Shown here in pieces: positions 40,681 to 50,646 of a stretch of 64,000 nucleotides of DNA. This DNA is from Diphasiastrum complanatum (lineage: Eukaryota; Streptophyta; Lycopodiopsida; Lycopodiales; Lycopodiaceae). The notes below the pieces were generated by a model. That model ran no database searches, was not told where the DNA came from, and saw nothing but the letters and a program-made list of their open reading frames with translations. The position numbers and the translations under genes are program-made. The first letter of the stretch is position 1. Each line of letters opens with the position of its first letter. The stretch lies in the NCBI GenBank assembly GCA_029204225.1, contig CM055102.1:36512585-36576584 (forward strand), written 5' to 3'.

Positions 40681-41799
40681 AATGTTTGGCTGTCTTTGAC
40701 ATCTAATTGTACTTACATTTCTTTGTATTAGAATATCAATATCAGAGAATTGCATGGCTATCATAGAAGCCCTATTGTTTCTACAATCTCTCTTCATGGT
40801 AGTCTAAGAGTCCTACACTGATAATCGTATTCAACACAAACTAACCAGTTCTCTAATCTCCGTTCTCTAAGTAATCCATGATCCTTCTTAACACAATTAT
40901 CACTGTTCTTTATAGTATTCATTGTCTTTCTCAAGTTGGCTGGAACTTTGTTTAAGAAGTTTTTCCACAGAGTGGTATTAGAGCTGATAATTCATCAGAG
41001 CCATCCCCAACATCAAAGCCATTGCCCACCCAATGCACCATATATTGGATGATTGACACACTCCAATAAGCAAGATCAAAGGGACAGATCATATCTGACA
41101 TTGAATCAGAATTTGCAAGAGGATGTGATTGGAAGACTTGTCTACTAGTTTTTTTCAAAGTAAAATTTAATGTATTTGTACGACAATTGATTATTGTTTT
41201 AATTAAAATTAAAATGTGGGAGTATCGAAAGTATAGTGCAATATGGTCATCATCATCTCGTTGAACAAGTTGATATGAAATGACACACTTATGATTGTAG
41301 TGCGATGACATTTTTAATCAAGAAAGTCGAAGTAATGCATGAAACCAAGGTCCAATTTTTGGAGAGCTTGAGTATGTAGGAACTATTTAAGATATATATA
41401 TGAGCTGTGTTTTGTTGAAAATGGTAAATATTTTTTGTTTGATGTGTGGTTCAAATCAACTATCAAGGGTCAAATGCAATCGTGAAAAGAGATCATAGTG
41501 GACTTTTTGCTATCAATTCAACCAAGACATTAAGCATGGATTTTTCAAACACGTTAGTGTTGCCTCATCATTGTGAACATGTGTGCTACATGAGCTTTAC
41601 ATTTATTTTTTCTCAATCATAACCAATATATTAAAAATTTAAAAGAGAGAGTCCGATTACTATAGTGATGCTGAAATTCATCTAAGTGAAGATGAGTTGC
41701 AAGATGTATTGGCTAATGAATTTGAATCTTGTGATGATGAACAAACTACTATATATGTCACAACCATTTTTGTGATAAAATAATAGTTTACATGATTGC

Positions 41800-41802
<3 letters not shown>
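40681..41802. other. Leader remnant and unassigned AT-rich sequence
   Basis: The first 200-300 bases resemble the leader of the Copia copy at 23340. The remainder has no recognisable coding content. Confidence 0.4.

Positions 41803-41884
<82 letters not shown>
41803..41884. repeat. Compound (TG)n(TA)n microsatellite
   Basis: (TG)n at about 41803-41845 passes directly into (TA)n to 41884. A second compound tract, (TA)n(TG)n, lies at 42200-42247 on the far side of the foldback element. Open frames across both are artefacts. Confidence 0.97.
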
Positions 41885-41887
<3 letters not shown>

Positions 41888-41924
41888 AACAAATACGGAA
41901 TGGTTCCATTCCATATGAATGTCA

Positions 41925-42126
41925 CCAAAATGTTTCCAATATTGTGCTGATACCCCCTATGTAGGTTAAACTGCAAAAAAAATTGTTTGAGTCCAAAAAT
42001 CAAGCCCTAAACTCAAGAAAAGGCATTTTTAAGTTTAAGGCTTGATTTTTTTGGGGTCCTAAACAATTTTTTTTTGCAATTTTGAACTACATAGGGGGTA
42101 TGAGCGCAGTATTGGAAACATTTTGG
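41925..42126. mobile_element. Foldback element, arms about 95-100 bp
   Basis: The left arm begins CCAAAATGTTTCCAATATTG at 41925. The right arm ends with its near-exact reverse complement, CAGTATTGGAAACATTTTGG, at 42126. The arms stay complementary through ACCCCCTATGTAG / CTACATAGGGGGT, a T-rich stretch and AAGCCCTAAACTC / AAGTTTAAGGCTT, down to a loop of about 10 bases near 42020. This is the shape of a MITE or foldback transposon. No transposase or target duplication was identified. Confidence 0.85.
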
Positions 42127-42199
42127 TAATTTGGTTTTTTCCGATGCAAAATTGTTCCATACCGTGGAATCCCACGGAACACATTCCATGGGAACTAAG

Positions 42200-42247
<48 letters not shown>
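42200..42247. repeat. Compound (TA)n(TG)n microsatellite
   Basis: (TA)n at 42200-42215 followed by (TG)n to 42247, flanking the foldback element on its right. Confidence 0.95.
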
Positions 42248-42249
<2 letters not shown>

Positions 42250-42430
42250 TTTTTTAAATCCATACATCTTTATACATTGTTGCATTTTTTAAGTTCATCT
42301 TGAGTTCTATCTTGCAATTACTTACTTGAGTATTCTTTGAATTTTGTAAATAAAATATATGGCAAATTATTAATAATGTGGACATATATGTTTTGAATAA
42401 ATTGCATTGAGAAAATTAATATGGATTAGG

Positions 42431-42536
42431 TAGTGGGCATGAGCCCGCGACCGTGTGTAGTAGGGTGGTTAGTACCTATCGAGCGAGGTAGGTACGACTA
42501 CCTGCTACATGGTTGCGAGTCTGCTCACGCCCGCTA
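42431..42536. repeat. GC-rich imperfect hairpin (foldback), about 106 bp
   Basis: The left arm TAGTGGGCATGAGC...GTACCTA (42431-42478) pairs imperfectly with the right arm TAGGTACGACTACC...GCCCGCTA (42489-42536), around a loop near TCGAGCGAG. It is GC-rich in an AT-rich setting and lies about 130 bp upstream of the TATA-like box of the golgin gene. A short MITE or a hairpin-RNA precursor are both possible. Confidence 0.7.
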
Positions 42537-42666
42537 TCGGACGTTTATTTATTGCCAGCTTTTTATTTTTAGATAGTTTGTGGTGCCAACTATTTGTTTT
42601 TAGACAACCTGGTAGGTAATTATGGTAGGCAGCATAATATGGCTCTGATCATGTGTGTTCAGAGCT

Positions 42667-43565
42667 TATAAAACTGTGACACGTGTTCGCTATCTGTTCT
42701 CATGCAAATTGCGGTACTAATTTAAAATTTAAAATCTTGTAAAATAGGTGAGTTGTTCTCATCTATCCTTGGAGCATGAGGGTTTTTTTTTAATTTTTAC
42801 AAAAGCAATTAAAGCGCGGGACTCTAACGTCAAGCCTGTCCCTTGGATGATTCCAGATGCGTTTCGATTTTGCCACGTGTATTTTGCGAGTGTGTACGAT
42901 TCTGTTTCTGACACGTGGCTGACATTCAGAGGGGCGGGCTAAAATCTAAGCTTGTCATTAGGCACCATCGAATCAGGGATCGTCGCCTTTTGCCTAGGGC
43001 AATTCCAAGCACTACCCCTCTCTCTCTCCTCAGCAATCGGCATGGCAGATCGACCAAAATTGGTTGATTTTCTCGCAAATTTTGATCGCGCGCTCGGATT
43101 GAATCAATCACTTTGGAGCTCGGACATTCCGATGGTTGGAAGGATTCAAAATTCAGATCAGTTTCGAACTCCCAGTGTTTTTGGGATGTGATTTGCACAA
43201 TTATGAAACAGGAACAACATCGGATAGCATACATACAGGATGTTGAATTGTTGATCGCTCAGATGCGGATGCATTTCTGTCACCAGGACTTGTCAGCTGC
43301 ACGATTTGATCCATGGTATGGGATTCCCAACATAGTTTCACCCGGTGGTTATGGTCACGGATTCATGGCCAACGTATCGGTTTAGATACGAGGGAGTTAG
43401 CAGCCTTTTAGCGGTAGGGTTGGCCATGTGGAGAGCAATGCGGCTCAATTGGAGGTGCTTGTACTAGATCAGCGCGCAAGTTTCCAGTAGCTTGTTATTA
43501 TGAGAGTGAGCTGCATTGCGGTTTCGAATCTTACTGTGTAAATAGATACGTGAGCAATAGCTAAG
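42667..43565 (+). promoter_or_regulatory. Putative promoter and 5' leader of the golgin gene
   Basis: A TATA-like TTATAAA lies at 42667-42673. Three CACGTG G-box cores follow at 42680-42685, 42874-42879 and 42912-42917. A pyrimidine-rich CTCTCTCTCCTC stretch near 43018-43030 is typical of plant transcript leaders. An ATG at 43044 opens a short frame of 49 residues ('MADRPKLVDFLANFDRALGL...') ending at 43191. It could be an upstream ORF or an unrelated exon. No transcription start can be fixed from sequence alone. Confidence 0.4.
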
Positions 43566-43619
43566 ATGGCGGGATGGCTGTCTTCCAAATTGAAAGTAGC
43601 CGAGCAGTTTCTACAGCAG
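43566..43619 (+). CDS. GC2: Golgin candidate 2-like protein, exon 1
   Basis: The ATG at 43566 starts 'MAGWLSSKLKVAEQFLQQ', the N-terminal signature of plant golgin candidate 2 (in Arabidopsis, At1g18190, from memory, the start is M-A-N-W-I-S-S-K-L-K-A-A-E). These proteins are Golgi-membrane tethering coiled-coil proteins related to golgin-84. The exon has 18 codons and ends at CAG before the splice donor GTATTG (43620), phase 0. Exon 2 opens with 'IDQQAAESL', which continues the family sequence directly. The start was chosen for this match; no earlier in-frame ATG belongs to the motif. Intron 1 (43620-49056, 5437 bp) holds no recognised coding sequence. Confidence 0.85.
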
Positions 43620-44754
43620 GTATTGTCCGTATCTTAAACTTTCCTTCTATTGTTGCATTTTGACAGGCTGCTTTGCTTATGAAAATTTCTCAAAACAAAG
43701 GTTGTGGTTTTTAATGGGATGCGAAAAGTTTGCCTTTATTTTACACTTCCGTTGTTCCAACGCAAATGCCAGGTAGTTTACTGACACCTCCTCAGGTTTA
43801 GAATTTCTCAAGCATGCTCACAGGTTATTATGATAATATGTTACATTCTAACAAGCATTGATCTATGGTAGAAGAGACATCAAGACAACATATAAATTGA
43901 TTACAACATCCAACGATATCAAGTCCTCCACTCTAGTCTTGTGATTAGGTTACACACATTGCATGAGGCGAAGATGCACAGCTATAAATGCAAAATTGCA
44001 CAAAGGAGAACACGTCACTAAATAGTTGAGAGTTTTACAATGCCTTCAAGTTCTCATTTGTGAACTTGAAGGTATGCATACTATTATCTCCCGAGTGTAG
44101 ACTTGAAGGTATGTGTACAATTCTTTCTGAAGGTTAATACTAGTAGTGGAGAAGCGTAGGAACCAGAAGTGTTGTGACATGGAATAGTGCTGAGACAAGG
44201 CTGGATTGTGTCCTTGAATGCCCCCAGTAACTGACATTGATGCATGTGTGTAGCATCACAAGATGATTACGAACCTAATATTGATGAATATTCATTGATG
44301 TCCATGCAGAAAACAGTTAGTCTATAATGATGGTCTACATCATAGCCAAGTTGATGGGTTTATTGGAATTTGGGAGCAATGATATAATATGTAAGCGAAG
44401 TGAAATTGATGGAGATGATAACGAGTCATATGTATCTATTTGGACCAGTAGTAGTACCTAATACATCAGGCCATCAAGATGTCATATATAAACATGGACA
44501 AGGTCTAACCCAGGATATCAAAAAAATGTATCAATATGTCAAGTTGCTAGCTGATTCGACTCAAGGTTTAAATTATTCTGAAAGATTTGAATCAAGCTTT
44601 CTTTTAAAAAAAATGACGTAAAAATAAATTTCTAGGATCATAATATTTAAGTTGACTCTTGACAAGGTATGTTTTGATTACTACTGCATGCAGGCAATAT
44701 GTTTAAAAAAAACAAGGAAAATTAGAGAAATGACAAACTTACAAGAAGAAAGTT

Positions 44755-45280
44755 GTTACTTTTTCCTACTCTCAAGCTTGTGAATTCAAACTAGCCACTC
44801 TGTAGAATGAATCTCCTCCCATCCAGAGGTTGCCCTCTACTTGCCTTTCAAGCGCTGGGCCATATAGTCTATCAATTGTTGCCCAGACCAATAATTAGCA
44901 TGTTGTATTTTGACCTAATCATAAAGTGTAGTGACCTTTGACAACCACACCTGTGTTCCATTGTGCCTCGATGATCTTTGGACTCCCTGGCTTGGTGTAG
45001 GCTAGCGTTGGTCCTACTTCAAATTGCTTACAGACGTGATGACTAGTTGGTCAACGGTAACTATTGCCTCACCTTGCTATTTGGTATCGTGTAGGTACAC
45101 TAGGTCGTAATTGTTGACACACCTAGCCTGTACTATTGTAAGGTGCCTAGCTTAGTTTCCAGTCAAGACCGTTACCATTGGTCCTATGACCCTCGGGCCT
45201 CTAAGCAACCAGTCGTGCGCACTTCGGGGATATGGTTTGGGCCTGGACATTCGTTCTTTAGGAAAGTCATCGCTCCTCAA
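44755..45280 (-). mobile_element. LTR relic related to the Gypsy LTR at 57663-58157
   Basis: The stretch CTCAAGCTTGTGAATTC...CTGTAGAATGAATCTCCTCCCATCC matches, with many substitutions, CTCCAAGCTCGTGAATCC...GTGTAGAATGAACCTCCCAACC at about 57678-57735. Later words (ACACCTGTG, CCTTTGACAACC) keep a similar order. No primer-binding site or internal sequence is seen, so it is probably a decayed solo LTR. Confidence 0.5.
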
Positions 45281-47840
45281 TGATAAATTTTGTTACATTC
45301 CCTAAAATCTTTGTTGACTCTCCCTCGTGGTCAATGACATAGGTAGTCCTATGTGGGTACTAAGTACTCTTGAAGAATTTGATTCCTCAAATTACCTATC
45401 CTCGATCTAATTCCAATGTTGATAGATCCTCTTGGAGAATGCAACTCCTTGAGTCTCCTTTGTCTCCGATCTGGTACAAAAATAATTAGATGCTATTGGA
45501 GATTTTGGAATCTACAAATGCTTTTGTCTGACCCCATTCTTGACTAGGTCACTTGAAATAGTAGATGTGCTATACTTCCTTTTTAATTCCAACTTGGAAT
45601 CAAGTCACTTGTTTATTTCTGACTCAACACTATCCACAATGCATGGGAGATACCTTGGTACATTTCCCTAGATTAATAGCTCCTAAGTTGGAGGAACTAG
45701 GTGGAAGACCACATCTCTATTAAATCTCTAAATTTGTACAAATTATGTGCATAAATCTTTACTTCACTAAAGCCTTGACAAAGCTTTTTGCGAGATAACA
45801 CTATCCTTTGTTGTAGAATGAATGATGCTAGGACACAGACATGCAAGAAGATTTAAGCAACATGCAAGCTCATGCAACAACATACAAGAGCATGCACTGA
45901 CCATGCAAGGTTTAGGAAAAAACCAGCAAGCTGTGGATCATAGATTTGATCCTAGTTCAATCTGTATGAACTCTACTCTATGCCTATTAGATGAATCAAG
46001 AATAGGAATGATCTCTACTTGCTGGCCAATACAAGTAGTAGTTTCAGATCTGCAAACCAGATTCTTGTTGACCTCTAATTGACTTCTAATCATAAGTAAC
46101 GATAGTGCCTATGCAATAGAAACCATATGCCATTGATTCCATCCAATTCTAACAGTTCCTTAAAGAGAAATGAAAGATTAAACAAATTGAACCGGCGCCG
46201 TCCTACAAATGGTTTATGGTGTCCTGGCTCCAGATTTGCATGAATTGGAAGCAGAAATGGTGTGAATAGTAGCGCCCTCCACCAAGGATCAGTTTGCAAT
46301 TGTTCTCATCTGATTTGGATGAGTGATGAGGGAGAAACAATTGAAAATCTGGTTCTGTCCAGCAGCGACTTCCTACACCAAAAATCAAGAAGACACATAA
46401 ACAAAGAAGATGGAGGATGCTTCCAATCCAACACTCTCTCCAACTCGTGGAGCCTCTATTAAATAGAATTCGAGTATGTACAATACTTGGCATGCAATTG
46501 CCAAGTGTGTGAATTCTCATGCATGCATTTTGCATGTTGCATGCCTACTTACATGTTGCATGCATGTCATGATAGGTGGCAAACTAACTTATTCTCCCCC
46601 ATGCACATATGCATGGGGGTCTACCAAAGTCAAATGGGTATGTGGCATCATCATGCAAGAAGGCCTCCCACGGGTTTGTACTAAATTTTTTTGCTCAAGT
46701 TATCTTGGGCCTTAAAATTTGGACCCAAGTATGACCATGTACCATGTACTATTTATTTAACTAGGTTTATAAGTTCAACATCCTCTACCATATCTGAGTC
46801 ATAAAGTCAGCTTTATCAAGTTTGTGTACAAGATCCTTATCATTGTTGGCTAACTGGCCTCAACCATAACTCAACTATTTTGAGCACTTCTTAGTGGAGA
46901 CGTGTTGCTCGTTATCGGCAACTACATGAATCAATACGGGTCAATGCTCAAACATATTCTGTAGCTGATTGATCTTTGTATTCCACCCAATATATTGGGG
47001 ATGCTTTCCACTACAAATTTATCATTTTGTTCCCAACTTGGCAAATACCTATTTGTGAGATCCCTAATTAGGGGCTTCGACAATTTAATACAATTAGGTC
47101 AAACAACTCAGTGTTTGATAGAACTGCTACTTTAGTTATACATGCAATCAATTGGGCCTTCATGGTCAATCCGATACTACCAATCCAATTTTGACTCCAC
47201 TTGGGTGCAGCCCAATACATAATTCCGCAAAGACGCCTTCCTTCTACCCTTGGAATCTCTACTAGAAGAATCTTACAGAAGTTCCCTTTTTTTGGCTAGC
47301 ATACTTCTTTTTCAATGCTCTAGGCATAGCTTCTTGCTTGGTGTATGCTAATTGGGTGTGTACTTTTATGGAAGTTAACGACAAAGCCAACTCTCCCACA
47401 AGGTTGGTTCTTAGCTTGCATGCTAGCAATGTGGATCTCTTTAAGCTTCTTTAATTCCCTTTATGAAATCATTTCCTTCCAAGGAAAAGCTCCTTTGATA
47501 CACAAGGTAGTGCGTTAATTTAAAGTTACCACATTAGTATATATTAAATCCAGCATCATACAATCAGTTCTGCCACACCTTGAGTGCACAAACTTTTTGC
47601 AAACAATTCTCACTCATGTGTTGAATTCTTCTGTTGTATAGGGTTAACCACCTATTTCAAGGCTTGATGTTGTTTGGCACTTCAAAGCCACATGGTACTA
47701 TGGTATTACTATCATGTAACTGATTTATAATGAGGGAGAGATTACCTTGGAATAATGTTTGATAGGTCTGCATTAAAGTTTGTGGAATCTCAAGTATGAC
47801 TAGAGCTAATCATCCGTAGCTGTAGAGAGGGAGCAAAACA

Positions 47841-48010
47841 AAGCTGGCTGTGATGAGGGCGCAGTGATTTCCAAGGCTAGTTTGGCCAATCGCAGCCACA
47901 GGAAGGAGCAATACCAGGAAAGCTGGCTGTGTTGAGGGAGCAATGATCCCTAGGTTCGTCTAGCTGTTGGCAGCCACAATAAAGAGCAAAGCTAGGAGAG
48001 CTTGCTGTGC
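47841..48010. repeat. 79-bp tandem repeat, about 2.1 copies
   Basis: Units start with AAGCTGGCTGTG at 47841 and 47920 and with a variant at about 47998, and share GAGGG, CAGTGAT/CAATGAT, GGCTAG/TCTAG and GCAGCCACA blocks. The copies are diverged. It lies within golgin intron 1. Confidence 0.75.
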
Positions 48011-49056
48011 GAGTAGTGCTCCAGGCCAGGGTGAAGAAGAGATAGCCCAAATGAAAAGAAAAGGGCAAGAGAACGGTGGCTGCAACTCCACATAGGGCTC
48101 CACAATTCTCTCCACAAGTGAATATTGTTGCAGCAGCTTCGAGACAAAAATTCTTGCTCGATTCCTAAAGAGCCCAATCTCATGCAAAAGAATGGCTGTC
48201 TTTTATCTGGTTTTTGATCAAAAGAAATGCATAAATTTTTATGCTTTTGATATACTTCTAGAGACCCCTTGGCCATATCAGGAGACTTTGCCTGTTATGC
48301 ACTATTGTGGCCCACTTGGTCCTTAAATCACCTAACGGTGTCCATTATAATCATACTATGCACCATTTTGTCCTCCATATGGTTCTAACTTGACCCCTTA
48401 GTGGTAGTCATTATGATTTTTAATTCTCTGGTGATTTGCAAGACTTTCAATTCTCACATTAAATCAGAAACCACCAAGGAAATTTACTGGGTTTTCAAAT
48501 AAGAGAAAAGGAGTGTAAATAACGATACAATTTTTCTCCTGTCCAGGTAGTAGATGGCACAAATCTTGTAAATAAGCTAGCTTACATGTTGCAGAGTTCT
48601 TCAGATAGGAGACCATCATAAGTGGGATCATGCTGAGCAGTTTATTCAGTTCTTTGACTTGCAAAGAGTATAGTTGTTGATGCTACCTGTTGACTATTAA
48701 TCTTAGTGGCTAAGACAGCTGCCATTTGTTTTAGTTACTTGATGGTCTGATAATTTTCCAGTTCTTTCCTTGCTTCCTGGACTAGTGTGCCATACATTTT
48801 TCTCCATATGGCTTCTTCTCATTTTCCTGGGCCTGGGGTTACAAAAAAGAGGAAATGAATCATTAGCAAGGATGTGATATCCTTTTTGTATGTAAAAAAG
48901 TAAAGCTTCGATTGTGTATGCTTTTTCTGATGGAATTCGAGTCTGGTAAAAGGTATAGTCACGGTGAAGAAGTATCGTTTTGTTCGGAGATGTTGGTTAG
49001 ACTGATATTGTCAAGAGTGCTACTCTTAACTGCGATTTTTCTCTTCTTGTTTGCAG

Positions 49057-50646
49057 ATTGATCAGCAAGCTGCAGAGTCACTAAAACGATCTGATCATGA
49101 GACACCTCTAGCTTTTCCTTTTATGGAAGATAATCCTAAGGTGCCCTCTCAGAACATTATAAGCTCAAACAAAAATCAGTATGCCAAATCAGCAGGTGTC
49201 TTACCTCCAGAACAAGGTTATTTTTCGTCAGCAAAAACAAATGCTCAGCAGTCATTATCCAATTTACGAAAGAATTCTGGGCTCTATAATGACCAACCCA
49301 GTCTCAACAAGATGGATCTTGATGGGCAGAAAGCTGGAACAAGGAAGTTAGGTCTTGCTAGCCCTGCTGAGCAGATCCCTGCAAAATCTTCAAAAGAGGA
49401 TTGGACAGAACTTTTGGCTTCCCCAGACCTTATCGGAAATTTTTCTGCTTCCCGTGCAAGTAGCGTGGGAAGTTCAGACTTTGGTATGAGCAGCACTGTC
49501 AGAGGAGTGCCATCTAGAAGTCCTTTCTATTCAGGTAAGGCTCCGACTAATGGTGCACCTTCAGCTTCGAGTATCGTCCCCCATACAACAAAGCAGCAGT
49601 CAAGACCTTCATCTGTGAGGCCTTCTCCTTTCCAAAATCAACCAACCGAAAAGTTTTCTTCAGATGCTGCTGCTGGGAATGAGAAGTTTCAAGGGGACCC
49701 TGTCAGGAGATACTTAAACCTAGATGAGAACAGTGGCCAAAATGGAAACTTTGAGTTTCAAGATGTACTGTTAGAGGATGCAGAGTCTTCTACGGAAGAA
49801 GGACAAAGTTCAAGATCCCGTAAAAGACAAGTTGATCCTGACAAATATTCTTGTACAGTGGATTCAAGAATTGATGAAACTCCTTATTCTGGGGAGGAAT
49901 TGTTTTTACAAGGATTACCGGATTTTAAGAAGTCAGAGAAGCATGCAGATATTGTGGAGACACAGCAGAGCGAGGTAGAAAGTTTAGAGCTCACGAGATC
50001 CACATTACTAAATAAGGACAAGAATGGAAAGACAGATTCAGAAAACCACCCTGTCCATTCAAGTTTGGATCACGTTATCATTCCAACTGAGCAGCAACTG
50101 GTCGGCTTCACTCTAGTCAGGACACATGGGCTTGGTCAAATTGCTTCTCCATCTGAGGTTGAAAACCTTGTTCACGTGAATGTTTCCAAAGCTCCAGTTA
50201 GAGAGAACATTGAAGATCTTGGAAAGGATGACGTGACGAGGAACAAAAATTCTTTGGAAATTTTTTCTATGCAGTCTGCGGAAAACTTGGAACATGATGT
50301 AGCAATTGACACATCGATTCCTCACAGCAGTATTTTACCTGATAATGGATTAGGAAATGAGCCAGGCAGCAGCAGAAGGGGGCAGAATGTCACTAAAGAC
50401 AAGGATCGTGACAGTGACACTGAGACAGAGACTGATTCTGATACTGACTCTGACTACGAAGAGAATCTGCATCGTTTAACTGCAGAGAAGAGAAGATTGG
50501 TGGAGCGTAAGACTGCAGAGCTGGCAGCAGGTGAAGCAGCCAAGGCAGCTCTTAGAGAACGTGAAGAGTTTATCAAAAGATTAGAAAAAGAGAAGGAAAG
50601 CTTAGAGCATGCACTAGCTGAACGAGAAGAGAAGCAAGCCAAGGAG
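49057..50646 (+). CDS. GC2: Golgin candidate 2-like protein, exon 2 (530 codons)
   Basis: The exon follows the acceptor TTGTTTGCAG and ends at GAG before the donor GTATAG. Both junctions are phase 0. Residues 1-10 complete the N-terminal motif ('IDQQAAESLK'). The middle is a long Ser/Gln/Pro-rich low-complexity region with the conserved 'EDWTELLASPDL' (about residue 108), typical of these golgins. An acidic Ser/Asp/Thr run ('DSDTETETDSDTDSDYEE', about 450) leads into the coiled coil ('EEFIKRLEKEKESLEHALAE', about 503). There are no stops or frameshifts over 1.6 kb, in sharp contrast to the transposon debris around it, so the gene is under coding constraint. The C-terminal coiled coil and transmembrane anchor expected of the family are not in this exon. 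Confidence 0.92.

Larger units (their letters stand above)
43620..49056 (+). other. Golgin intron 1
   Basis: A 5.4-kb intron bounded by GTATTG and TTGTTTGCAG. Inside it are an LTR relic (44755-45280), a short perfect hairpin (46596-46619, arms CCCCCATGCA/TGCATGGGGG, 4-base loop) and a 79-bp tandem repeat (47841-48010). The rest is AT-rich with no recognised genes. Confidence 0.75.

Noticed and set aside
41678-42285. Frames rich in Tyr-Ile and Thr-His
   Set aside because: Translations of the TA and TG microsatellites on both sides of the foldback element.
43044-43191. Short ORF of 49 residues upstream of golgin exon 1 as a separate gene
   Set aside because: No recognisable domain, no second exon found and its position fits a transcript leader; kept only as a possible upstream ORF.
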